Assembly: GCA_021786375.1 (NCBI GenBank)
Contig: JAJYNL010000015.1
Location: 1 to 64,000, forward strand
Direction: 5' to 3'
Source: Actinomycetes bacterium
Lineage (GTDB): Bacteria > Actinomycetota > Acidimicrobiia > Acidimicrobiales > Acidimicrobiaceae
Length of the DNA stretch: 64,000 nt
Shown here piece after piece: positions 45,211 to 53,469 of this stretch; the stretch's first letter is position 1, and each line of letters opens with the position of its first letter. A model generated the notes under the pieces. The model was not told where the DNA came from. It was given only the letters and a program-made list of their open reading frames with translations, and searched no databases. A program made the translations under genes and the position numbers.

Positions 45211-45379
45211 GGGTAATTCTCCTCGGATGGGGGTTCGCCGCGATCGGCGCGTCGGCCCGCGCGGTGCCCTCCACGGCAGGCACTGGAGACGTTAGGCTCT
45301 AACAAAAGCAGGCTCAGGGCCCAATGCTTGCTTCCAAGAGATGCCGCCGAGGCGCAGGCAGCGGTGCGGTGGAGAAGCC

Positions 45380-46525
45380 ATGGAACAGAGCGTAAAACTC
45401 GGCAAGCTGTGGGGAATCCCGATCGGCATGCACTGGAGTGTGGCGGTCATTTTCTTCCTGATCGCCTGGGAGCTGTCCGCCCTGGTTCTGCCGGCAGATG
45501 CCGCGGGCTCCTCCCAAGCCTGGTACTGGACGGTCGGAATCGTCACCGCAGTGCTCTTCTATCTCGGCTTGGTCGCCCACGAGGCCGCCCACGCCGTGGT
45601 GGCCAGGCGCAACGGCATCGGCGTGCGCAGGATCACCCTGTGGCTCTTCGGCGGGGTATCCGAGCTGGAGGGCGAGGCGCTTACGCCGGGAGCGGACTTC
45701 CGCATCGCGGTGGTTGGGCCGATCGTCAGCTTCGTGCTGTCGGGTGTGTTCGCGCTTCTGGCCGCGCTAGCGGCTTCTGCCGGCTCCCTCGTGCCCGAAG
45801 CTGCGCTCGGCTGGTTGGCTTGGATGAACCTTCTGCTCGGGGGCTTCAACCTTATTCCCGCCTCCCCGCTGGATGGCGGCCGAGTGCTCAGGGCCGCGCT
45901 TTGGCGCTTCGGTGGCGACAGGACCCGTGCGGCGGTGATCGCCTCGCGCACGGGCGTGGGATTCGGCTACCTCATGGTCGGCGCGGGGGTTCTCTTTTTC
46001 ATCTCCGGATACCTGATCGGCCTCTGGTTTGCCTTCCTGGGCTGGTTCCTCGTCTCCGCCGCGCGTTCCGAGGAGGGTGCCACGGTGATCCGCAGCACCC
46101 TCGCGGGTGTGCGGGTGCGTGACATCATGACCCCCGACCCGATCTGCTTTGAGGCGGCTACGACCGTATCGGAGCTGATCGAAGAAGCGCTGCAGCGCCA
46201 CCACTACACCTCCTTTCCCCTGGCCGGAGCGGATCGCAGGCCTACCGGGCTTGTCACCCTCTCCAGGGTCAGGCGTGTTCCTCCCGACAGCCGCCAGAGC
46301 ACCTCGCTGGCCGCGATTTCGACGCCGCTCGCCCAGGTGCCCCTGGCCCGGCCCGACGATCCGCTTCCCGGGATGTTGGAGCGGATGCAGGCATCGCCCG
46401 ACGGGCGGGCGCTGGTCATCGGTGACGATGGGGAGCTGGTGGGAATCGTCTCACCCAGTGACATCTCGCGCTACCTGCAGCTTTGCATGTTGCGGGGGAG
46501 CCGGCGGCCGGCGGGGCGAGCCTGA
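45380..46525 (+). CDS. Site-2-type zinc metalloprotease with CBS pair (M50)
   Basis: 381 residues. About six membrane segments in the first 220 residues hold AHEAAHAVV (HExxH) and NLIPASPLDGGR, the zinc ligands. A two-CBS regulatory module follows (about residues 250-375, VRDIMTPDPICFEA ... GIVSPSDISRY). Such proteases cut membrane-bound anti-sigma factors or signal peptides inside the membrane, and the CBS pair probably senses adenylates. GGAGAAG precedes ATG 45380. A second M50 gene without CBS lies at 57195. Confidence 0.9.
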   Translation: MEQSVKLGKLWGIPIGMHWSVAVIFFLIAWELSALVLPADAAGSSQAWYWTVGIVTAVLFYLGLVAHEAAHAVVARRNGIGVRRITLWLFGGVSELEGEALTPGADFRIAVVGPIVSFVLSGVFALLAALAASAGSLVPEAALGWLAWMNLLLGGFNLIPASPLDGGRVLRAALWRFGGDRTRAAVIASRTGVGFGYLMVGAGVLFFISGYLIGLWFAFLGWFLVSAARSEEGATVIRSTLAGVRVRDIMTPDPICFEAATTVSELIEEALQRHHYTSFPLAGADRRPTGLVTLSRVRRVPPDSRQSTSLAAISTPLAQVPLARPDDPLPGMLERMQASPDGRALVIGDDGELVGIVSPSDISRYLQLCMLRGSRRPAGRA

Positions 46526-46616
46526 AGCCCTCCCGGGGCGTTGATGCGGAGCACCCGAGCTTCTTCGAGTCGGCGGTGGTGCAATAGGATCGAGCGCAGG
46601 CTAAAAGGAGGACGAG

Positions 46617-47606
46617 ATGGTCAAGGCCTTTGTCATCGACGAGGCGGACGGCAAGGTCACCGGGGCGATCCGCGAACTGGACGACTCCGCGCTGCCCGCC
46701 GAGGGCTTGCGCGTGAAGGTCGACTATTCGACGCTCAACTACAAGGACGGCATGGTGATCAATGGCATCGGCCGCCTGGTTCGCAGCTACCCCCACGTCC
46801 CGGGAGTGGACCTGGCCGGCGTGGTGGAGGAGAGCTCGGACCCCCGCTTTAGCGTCGGCGACCGGGTTGTGGTCACAGGTTGGAGGGTCGGCGAGGTTCA
46901 CTGGGGCGGCTACGCGACGGTGCAGTGTGTCAATCCCGACTTCGCGATCAAGCTGCCCGACAGCCTTTCCACCTTTGCGGCCATGGCGCTGGGCACGGCC
47001 GGCCTGACGGCGATGCTGGCCATCATGGCTCTGGAGGATCACCATCTTTCCCCGGCTGCGGAGCACCCGGTTTTGGTGACAGGCGCGGCGGGCGGAGTCG
47101 GCTCCATTGCCGTTCTGGCCCTCTCCAGGTTGGGATACCGGGTGTCCGCCTCGACCGGGAGGATGGAGGAGGAGGCCTACCTCAGGGGTCTGGGGGCGAC
47201 GGAAGTGGTGGCACGGCAGGAGTTCTCCGAGCCTTCCAGTCGCCCACTTGAATCGGCCCGCTTTTCCGGGGCGATCGACAACGTGGGCGGGACCACCCTG
47301 GGACGGCTGCTCGGCCAACTCGACCCCGGGGCTTCGGTGGCCTCCGTCGGCCTGGCCGGCGGCTCCACCTTCAGCGCCAATGTGATGCCCTTCGTGGTGA
47401 GGGGTTGCAACATTCTGGGCATCGATTCAGTGACCTGCCCCAACGCCCGTCGTGAGGCCGCCTGGATGAGGCTCTCGGAGGTGATACCCCGGGTGACGCT
47501 TGAGTCGCTCACCTCGGTCTATGGGCTGCAGGACCTGGACCGCCTGGCGGACGAAATACTGGTCGGGCACGTCAGGGGGCGTGTGGTGATCGATGTTAAC
47601 GCCTGA
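46617..47606 (+). CDS. Zinc-independent MDR reductase (YhdH/AcuI-like)
   Basis: 329 residues. VDYSTLNYKDGMVING, VPGVDLAGVVEESSDPRF and VTGAAGGVGSIAVLALSRLGY (NADPH loop) define the YhdH/YhfP group of medium-chain reductases, which includes acrylyl-CoA reductase AcuI. It likely reduces a 2-enoyl-CoA or quinone with NADPH. Strong AGGAGG five bases before ATG 46617. Transcribed with or just before the thioredoxin gene, which has its own promoter. Confidence 0.9.
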   Translation: MVKAFVIDEADGKVTGAIRELDDSALPAEGLRVKVDYSTLNYKDGMVINGIGRLVRSYPHVPGVDLAGVVEESSDPRFSVGDRVVVTGWRVGEVHWGGYATVQCVNPDFAIKLPDSLSTFAAMALGTAGLTAMLAIMALEDHHLSPAAEHPVLVTGAAGGVGSIAVLALSRLGYRVSASTGRMEEEAYLRGLGATEVVARQEFSEPSSRPLESARFSGAIDNVGGTTLGRLLGQLDPGASVASVGLAGGSTFSANVMPFVVRGCNILGIDSVTCPNARREAAWMRLSEVIPRVTLESLTSVYGLQDLDRLADEILVGHVRGRVVIDVNA

Positions 47607-47624
47607 TACCCTAGGGGGTATAGT
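47596..47624 (+). promoter_or_regulatory. Leaderless promoter with a CsoR-type operator
   Basis: TTAACG (47596-47601), 17 bases, TATAGT (47619-47624), six bases, ATG 47631. The pseudo-palindrome ATACCCTAGGGGGTAT (47606-47621) fills the spacer and overlaps the -10 box. C-tract/G-tract sites of this form are bound by CsoR-family repressors (copper sensor CsoR, persulfide sensor CstR). Confidence 0.65.
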
Positions 47625-47630
47625 GGTGGT

Positions 47631-47966
47631 ATGAGAAAGCGCAACGCCCAATCCTCAATCGAGGCGGACAGCTGGGAGGCATTCGATCGCGAAGTCCTGC
47701 AGTCGAAGGTCCCTGTAATCGTCGACTTCTGGGCGCCCTGGTGCGCGCCCTGCCGCAGGGTCGCCCCCGAGCTCGATGCGATAGCCGCGGGCAGGGGCGA
47801 TGCGGTCAAGGTTGTGAAAGTTAACGTGGACAAGAACCGCGACGCCGCCTTCAAGTACCAGATCGCCTCAATACCCACCATCGCCCTCTATCGCGACGGC
47901 GAGCTTCGGCGCAAGAGCATCGGGGCCAAGCCGGCGCGCATGATCGAGGCGGACCTGAAGCTTTGA
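47631..47966 (+). CDS. Thioredoxin
   Basis: 111 residues, single thioredoxin fold. The active site WAPWCAPCRRVAPELD has WCAPC in place of the usual WCGPC, the cis-Pro is in SIPTIALY, and no signal peptide is present, so it acts in the cytoplasm. The 17 residues before the fold are polar. No Shine-Dalgarno site, and a -10 box lies six bases before ATG, so the mRNA is predicted leaderless. The operator suggests induction by copper or sulfane sulfur rather than constitutive expression. Confidence 0.92.
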   Translation: MRKRNAQSSIEADSWEAFDREVLQSKVPVIVDFWAPWCAPCRRVAPELDAIAAGRGDAVKVVKVNVDKNRDAAFKYQIASIPTIALYRDGELRRKSIGAKPARMIEADLKL

Positions 47967-47970
47967 ATTC

Positions 47971-49182
47971 TCAGGCGATCCCCTGGGGGATCGCGGAAGG
48001 GTCGAGGCCGATGAGTTCGCGAGCGGTGTCGAAGGCGTAGCGATCAGTCATGCCACCTACATAGACGACCACCTCCGCCAGTAGATCCGCCTCCGACATC
48101 CCCGGTTCGAATCCGATCAGCTGCCTGGCGTGCTCGGGGTTCGAGGAGAGGTGCTCCACCAGCAAGCGCAGGACCCTTATTACCTGCTCGGACTGGTGGC
48201 GGGACTCGGGCCTCAAGTAGATCCGCTCGTAGTTGAAGGCCCGCAGGGCCCCTAGCACCGCGGCGTCCCGGTCCCGCATAGCCACGTTCCCGGTCTCGCG
48301 GGCACAGGAGACCATTGCGTTGATGAAGAAGTCGAGCTGGCCCGAACGGCTGGTGCCGGCCGCTTCAGCTACCAGGTCGGGCAAGTCGGCGGTGTCGACG
48401 ATTCCCGCGCGGGCCGCGTCCTCGAGGTCGTGGGCGCAATAGGCGATCCGGTCGGCCCAGGAGACCACCATGCCCTCGGGGGTGGCGGGCACCGGCCGGC
48501 TCCAGGAGTGGTTGCGCACCCCGTCGAGGGTCTCGGCGCACAGGTTCAACCTGGCGAGCACCCGATCCGCGCCGATGATGGCATGATCGTAGCCATCCGG
48601 CATGAATATCGCCAGCGCGTCCTCGCTGGCGTGGCCGCCGGGGCCGTGTCCGCAGTCGTGGCCGAGCGCAATGGCTTCGGTGAGCTCCTCGTTGAGGCGG
48701 AGCCTCTTGGCGATGGAGCGTGCAACCTGGGCGACCTCGAGAGCGTGAGTGAGCCGGGTGCGCTGATGGTCCCTGGGGAAGACGAACACCTGTGTCTTTC
48801 CGGCCAGGCGGCGGAATGCCGAGGAGTGTACGATCCGGTCGCGGTCCTTCTCGAAGCAGGTCCGATGCGGATCGCCGGGTTCCGGGCGCAGGCGGCGGCC
48901 GCCCCCCTCAGCGCGGGTTGCCCCCGGGTTCAGCATCTCCTGGGCGGTTTCGCGTGCGGGGCGGTCGAAGTCGACGCTGGTGGCGATGGCAGGCCCGGCC
49001 GAAGCATGGGCATGCACCAGCCCATTGCCGTCGGCCCACCCGGCCATGGTGGCCGCCCAGGCGTGGGCGCGCAGGGTGGCGCTCTGGCGCCGCTCCGCCT
49101 CGTCCCGGCTGATTGCACTGCCGTTATGCGCTTCCAAAGCTTTCCCGGCCTCCGTCCATTGACTCCAGGGTACTGAGACCAT
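47971..49182 (-). CDS. Deoxyguanosine triphosphohydrolase-like HD protein
   Basis: About 403 residues from ATG 49182. HD-domain motifs: SSAFRRLAGKTQVF, RLTHALEVAQVA, LGHDCGHGPGGHASED and SWADRIAYCAHDLEDA, the pattern of dGTPase-like proteins that split dNTPs to nucleoside and tripolyphosphate. Residues 1 to about 90 are not conserved in the family. ATG 48939 would give about 323 residues and is a real alternative. The upstream ends overlap the promoter of the phasin-like gene. Convergent with the thioredoxin gene, four bases apart. Confidence 0.88.
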   Translation of the reverse strand: MVSVPWSQWTEAGKALEAHNGSAISRDEAERRQSATLRAHAWAATMAGWADGNGLVHAHASAGPAIATSVDFDRPARETAQEMLNPGATRAEGGGRRLRPEPGDPHRTCFEKDRDRIVHSSAFRRLAGKTQVFVFPRDHQRTRLTHALEVAQVARSIAKRLRLNEELTEAIALGHDCGHGPGGHASEDALAIFMPDGYDHAIIGADRVLARLNLCAETLDGVRNHSWSRPVPATPEGMVVSWADRIAYCAHDLEDAARAGIVDTADLPDLVAEAAGTSRSGQLDFFINAMVSCARETGNVAMRDRDAAVLGALRAFNYERIYLRPESRHQSEQVIRVLRLLVEHLSSNPEHARQLIGFEPGMSEADLLAEVVVYVGGMTDRYAFDTARELIGLDPSAIPQGIA

Positions 49183-49253
49183 GCTGGCGTCGGGTAGTGA
49201 CAAGGAAGTGGAGCCGGGTGCGCCTGGCTGTGACGAATGACGCGCCGGTTTCG

Positions 49254-49282
49254 TTGACGCGCCTCGTAATTGCCGATACGCT
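49254..49282 (+). promoter_or_regulatory. Leaderless promoter of the phasin-like gene
   Basis: TTGACG (49254-49259), 17 bases, TACGCT (49277-49282), six bases, ATG 49289. The GGGGAA directly before ATG is too close to serve as a ribosome site. Confidence 0.65.
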
Positions 49283-49288
49283 GGGGAA

Positions 49289-49864
49289 ATGGCAACCAAA
49301 GACCAAAAGGACCGCTACAAGAAGTTCGTCGACGCCGGAAGGACGGTCACCAAGGTGACTTCTGAGCGCGTCGAAGAGGTGGCCAGGGACCTGGTGCACC
49401 TCACCGAGGTGCAGCGTGCCCAAGCCCAGGAGCTTCTCGACGACGTCATGAAGCGCTCCAAGAAGAGCACCGAATACATCGTGGAGACGGTGAAGCACGA
49501 GGTCGACAAGCAGTTCAAGAACGTCAAGTTCGCGAGTCGCGACGACCTGGCAAAGGTGAGCGAGACCCTGAGTCAGATGAAGTCCGACATCGCCTCGCTC
49601 GCCTCGATTCGCGAGGAGCTTCGTAACGATGTCATGAGGCTCTCCGAGGCGGTTGCCCATCTTGTGGTTGCGGTCAAGAGCGGTTCCGCCCACAAGGAGG
49701 AGGCTTCGGCCGAGTCCGAGGCGGCGCCGGCGGCTGAGGAGAATGCGCCCGCTCCCGAAGCCCCGAAGCCGGCTGCCAAGCCGAAGCCCGCAGCCACCCG
49801 TCGCCCGGCTGCACGCCGCCCGAGGAGCAAGCCCGCAAACGGCGGCGAGCCGGAGGCCGACTGA
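49289..49864 (+). CDS. Phasin-like coiled-coil protein with Lys/Pro/Ala tail
   Basis: 191 residues. Residues 1-125 are helical, with heptad-like Leu/Val spacing (SERVEEVARDLVHLTEV ... LAKVSETLSQMKSD). The last 60 are Ala/Pro/Glu then Lys/Arg-rich (AAKPKPAATRRPAARR), like the DNA-binding tails of PhaF-type phasins and histone H1-like proteins. It could coat storage granules or tie them to the nucleoid, and storage lipid is plausible given the WS/DGAT gene. No PHA synthase is in the window. Sits just before tlyA. Function inferred from composition only. Confidence 0.7.
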   Translation: MATKDQKDRYKKFVDAGRTVTKVTSERVEEVARDLVHLTEVQRAQAQELLDDVMKRSKKSTEYIVETVKHEVDKQFKNVKFASRDDLAKVSETLSQMKSDIASLASIREELRNDVMRLSEAVAHLVVAVKSGSAHKEEASAESEAAPAAEENAPAPEAPKPAAKPKPAATRRPAARRPRSKPANGGEPEAD

Positions 49865-49928
49865 CCGCGGTTGTCAAGCGCCGTCGAACTCGCTTGAGCG
49901 GTTCGACTCCAACTGAGGACAAGCACCG

Positions 49929-50765
49929 ATGAGCCGTGCCCCCGTTTCATCGCGGCTGGACAAGGCTCTGGTCGAGCGTGGCCTGGCCCGGAGCCGCGAG
50001 GATGCCGAACGGCTGATCTCCCTGGGGAAAGTGCGGGTGAACGGAGCGCTTGCCGACAAGGCCGCGCGGCAGGTTAAACGCGCCGACGCCATCCTGGTCG
50101 CCTCGGAAGGCGCCTCTTATGTGGGCCGCGGCGCCTACAAGCTGCTCGGCGCACTGGATGAGCTGGGCATCGACGTCTCCGGCCTCGAGGTTTGCGATCT
50201 CGGCTCCTCGACCGGAGGCTTTACCCAGGTGTTGCTGGAGCGCGGAGCGGCGTCCGTGCTCGCCGTCGACGTCGGGCGGCAGCAGATGTCCGAACGCGTC
50301 TCGGCCGATCGCCGGGTGCGGCTCCTGGAGGGGGTGAACGCCCGGCATCTACGGCGCGACGAGGTGGGCCTAGGCCAGTTGGACCTGGTGGTGGGGGACC
50401 TTAGCTTCATCTCGCTCACGCTCCTTGCCGATGTCGTCGCACACGAATTACTCCAGGAGCACGGCGCCTTTCTCCTACTGGTGAAGCCACAGTTCGAAGT
50501 GGACCGCAAAGTGGCCTCCAAGGGTCGCGGCGTGGTGCGCGACCCGGGCGAGTGGTCAAGAGCGCTGGAAGCGGTGATCGGCGCCTTCACGCGCCGGGGG
50601 GCCAGGATCGAGGGGGTGGTCCCGTCCCGGACGCGCGGCGCCAGCGGCAACCAGGAGTTTTTCGTCTTCGGTCGCTTTGGCGCCAGTGCTGCGGGAGCCT
50701 ACGAGGACGACGTCGCGCCGTTGGTGGCTGCCGCGGTCGGGCGGGCTGCGACGGGCTTGCTTTGA
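49929..50765 (+). CDS. tlyA: TlyA rRNA 2'-O-methyltransferase (S4 domain)
   Basis: 278 residues. The N-terminal S4 RNA-binding domain (SRLDKALVERGLARSRED) is joined to an FtsJ-like methyltransferase with VCDLGSSTGGFTQVLLERGA (SAM loop) and VKPQFE. In mycobacteria TlyA methylates 16S and 23S rRNA cytidines and determines capreomycin sensitivity. GAGGA lies about nine bases before ATG 49929. The following order, NAD kinase then recN, is conserved in actinobacteria. Confidence 0.93.
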   Translation: MSRAPVSSRLDKALVERGLARSREDAERLISLGKVRVNGALADKAARQVKRADAILVASEGASYVGRGAYKLLGALDELGIDVSGLEVCDLGSSTGGFTQVLLERGAASVLAVDVGRQQMSERVSADRRVRLLEGVNARHLRRDEVGLGQLDLVVGDLSFISLTLLADVVAHELLQEHGAFLLLVKPQFEVDRKVASKGRGVVRDPGEWSRALEAVIGAFTRRGARIEGVVPSRTRGASGNQEFFVFGRFGASAAGAYEDDVAPLVAAAVGRAATGLL

Positions 50766-50886
50766 TAGGCGCGCTTCGAGCAGGGGTAGGATTGTGCCGG
50801 TCCAGCACGAACGAAGAGGCGGGTAATGACCGAAGGCGACTTCGAGGCGGTCTAGTGATGCTGCAAGCTCGATCAGGGATCCGTGC

Positions 50887-51720
50887 GTGAGCCGCATCGG
50901 GATCATCGTCAACCCCCGCCGCGAAGAGGCCATCAGCGCCCGCGAAAAGCTCGAGTCCTGGTGCGAGGCCCACGGCCACTTGTCCACCAGGCTGGCCGCC
51001 CCCCAGGACTGCCTGGGTCTCGACGTGGCGGTGGCGCTCGGTGGTGATGGAACCATGCTTCGTGCGCTCGAGCTGTCGCTTCTCTACCAGACTCCGGTGA
51101 TCGGGGTTAACTTCGGCCACCTGGGGTATCTCACCGAGGTCGAACCGGATGAGCTCTTCATTGCCATAGAGCGCTTCTTCTCCGGCCGTCACAGGATCGA
51201 GGAGCGCACCACGCTGGAGATCCGCATGCGGCGCCCCGGGGGAACCTCTCCCGCGGAGCGCTTTTTCGCGGTCAACGAGGTGGTGGTGGAAAAGTCGCAT
51301 TCGGGTAACGTGGTCAAGCTGGGAGTTTCCATCGCGGGCGAGCCCTTTCTCGACTACGAAGCAGACGGCATAATCGTCTCCACCCCTACGGGCTCGACCG
51401 CCTACTCCTTCTCGGCTAGGGGCCCGGTGGTCTCGCCACGCATGTCCGCCATGATTCTCACCCCGGTCTCGCCTCACATGCTGTTCGACCGCGCCATGGT
51501 GCTTGAGCCGGACGAGGAGGTCGAGATCAGGGTGCTCGGCGGCCAGGACGCCACGCTGATGGTCGACGGGGTGAATCGCGAGGTGCTCAAGGTGGGCGAG
51601 TCGATCATCTGCCGTGCCTCGGCCCTCAACGCGCGGCTGGTAAAGTTCGAGGAGCGCGACTTCCGCACCATCCTGAAGGCAAAGTTCGGGTTGGCCAACA
51701 AGGACATGGGAGAGCTCTGA
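50887..51720 (+). CDS. ppnK: NAD kinase
   Basis: 277 residues. VALGGDGTMLRALEL holds the GGDG phosphate-binding motif, FAVNEVVVEKS the conserved Asn-Glu, and VSTPTGSTAYSFSARGP the C-terminal substrate loop. It phosphorylates NAD to NADP. GTG 50887 with AGGGA seven bases upstream. The 121-base gap after tlyA contains no gene. Second gene of the tlyA-recN block. Confidence 0.95.
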   Translation: MSRIGIIVNPRREEAISAREKLESWCEAHGHLSTRLAAPQDCLGLDVAVALGGDGTMLRALELSLLYQTPVIGVNFGHLGYLTEVEPDELFIAIERFFSGRHRIEERTTLEIRMRRPGGTSPAERFFAVNEVVVEKSHSGNVVKLGVSIAGEPFLDYEADGIIVSTPTGSTAYSFSARGPVVSPRMSAMILTPVSPHMLFDRAMVLEPDEEVEIRVLGGQDATLMVDGVNREVLKVGESIICRASALNARLVKFEERDFRTILKAKFGLANKDMGEL

Positions 51721-51790
51721 GCTAAGCGCAGTTGCCGTCCCCGCCCGAAGGCGGCCGCAATTCCCAACGCAGTCCCCTGGCTGGAGAGAG

Positions 51791-53383
51791 ATGCTCGAAG
51801 AGCTGGTCGTAGAAAACCTTGGAGTTATCGAACGGGCTCAGCTCAGTCTGGGCGAGGGGATGACCGTAATAACCGGTGAGACCGGGGCGGGTAAGACGAT
51901 GCTGGTCGGGGCGCTCCAGATGGCATTGGGGGCGCGTACGGACCCGCGCCTGATCCGCGAGGGCGCCTCCCAGGCCGGCGTCGAGGCCCGTTTTCTGCTC
52001 GCTGGCGAGGAGTTCGTTGTCAGCCGGACCCTGAGCGTCCAGGGTCGCTCACGCGGTTACATAAATGGAAAGATGGCCAGCCAGGCCGAGCTGGCCGAGT
52101 TCGGGAGGCGTGCGGTCGACGTGCATGGCCAGCATGCCCAGATGCGCCTCGAGTCGGCCGCGGCCCAGCTCGCGCTGCTGGATGCCTTCTACGGAGTAGA
52201 CCTGGGCCCCCGCAACAGGATAGCCGAAGCCCTATCCCGCCTGGAGAGGCGCATTGCCGAGGCGCGGAGCGGCATCGCAGAGCGTGAGCGTGAGCTGGCC
52301 GTGGTCCGCTTCGAACTGGGGGAGATCGACCGTGTTGCGCCCCTGGACGCCGAGGAGGACCTGCGGCTCGAAGAGGAGCTGGATGTGCTCGAGCGCGAGG
52401 AGGAGTTCCGCGAGATCTACCTCTCGCTGCTCGCGGTGGTCTCGGGAGACGAAGGCGACGCAGGCGCGGTGGGCGAGCTGTCGCATCTGGCCCGCAGGCT
52501 GCAGCGCGAACCATCGACCGCCGAACTTGCCGAGCGGCTGGACGGGGTGCTGATCGAGCTGAACGAGCTCTCCCACGTCGCCCAGCGCAGGCTCGAGGGC
52601 CTCACCGGCGATCCGGATCGGCCCGACCAGATTCGTTCCAGGCTGGTAGCGCTGCGCGACCTGAAGAAGCGCTTTGGACCGACCCTGGGGGATGTCATTT
52701 CGACCCGGCGGGCGCTGGCCACCCGCCTTGACGAGCTTTCAGGAGACCCGACTTCGCCCGAGCTGCTGGAAGCCCAGGCGGAAAAATTGCGCGCCGAGCG
52801 CGACCAGGAGGACATGCGCATCAGGAAGGCCAGGCAGGAGGCGGCGGAGAAGGTTGCGGCCGCGGTCAACCGGCAGCTTCCACTGCTCTCCTTCACCGCG
52901 GCCGAATTCGCCGTGGAGCTCGCCGAGGGAGGGGACGGCTCGCCCGCGGTATTCATGTTCCGGCCGCATCCCGGCTCCCGTCCACTCGAGATCGCGCGCT
53001 TTGCCTCAGGTGGAGAGCTTTCCAGGCTGATGCTCGGATTGGCACTGGTGATGGGGGTCGAGGCGGAGACGCAGCTGTTCGACGAGGTGGACGCGGGGGT
53101 GGGTGGCCGGTCGGCGCGGGACATCGCGCAAGCACTAAAGCGCCTTTCGTCCAGCAGGCAGGTGCTGGTGGTCACTCACCTTGCCCAGGTGGCCGCGGTT
53201 GCCGACCGGCACTTCACCATCACCAAGCGGATAGCCGGCGAAGGCACCGTCACCGAGATCGCCTCTTGCGAGGGAGAGAGCCGGGTGGGGGAGGTGGCCC
53301 GGATGCTGGCCGGAGACCCGGACTCGCCCACTGCGCGAAAGCACGCGACCGAACTGCTTCACGCGGGTGGCGGGCGGAGTTAG
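51791..53383 (+). CDS. recN: DNA repair ATPase RecN
   Basis: 530 residues, slightly short for RecN. Walker A ITGETGAGKTML near residue 28, central coiled coils, FASGGELSRLMLGLAL signature, Walker B LFDEVDAGVGG and VVTHLAQVAAVAD. An SMC-like protein acting in double-strand break repair. GGAGAGAG lies directly before ATG 51791. In Mycobacterium two genes follow it before pyrG. Here they are missing. Confidence 0.94.
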   Translation: MLEELVVENLGVIERAQLSLGEGMTVITGETGAGKTMLVGALQMALGARTDPRLIREGASQAGVEARFLLAGEEFVVSRTLSVQGRSRGYINGKMASQAELAEFGRRAVDVHGQHAQMRLESAAAQLALLDAFYGVDLGPRNRIAEALSRLERRIAEARSGIAERERELAVVRFELGEIDRVAPLDAEEDLRLEEELDVLEREEEFREIYLSLLAVVSGDEGDAGAVGELSHLARRLQREPSTAELAERLDGVLIELNELSHVAQRRLEGLTGDPDRPDQIRSRLVALRDLKKRFGPTLGDVISTRRALATRLDELSGDPTSPELLEAQAEKLRAERDQEDMRIRKARQEAAEKVAAAVNRQLPLLSFTAAEFAVELAEGGDGSPAVFMFRPHPGSRPLEIARFASGGELSRLMLGLALVMGVEAETQLFDEVDAGVGGRSARDIAQALKRLSSSRQVLVVTHLAQVAAVADRHFTITKRIAGEGTVTEIASCEGESRVGEVARMLAGDPDSPTARKHATELLHAGGGRS

Positions 53384-53469
53384 TCGGGGCCATCTGATCA
53401 TCCCCGGCGGGCCTGGGCTCAGTTAGACTTCTGTTGCGAGGTTCTAGAGCGGAAGGTGGCACAACGCAG

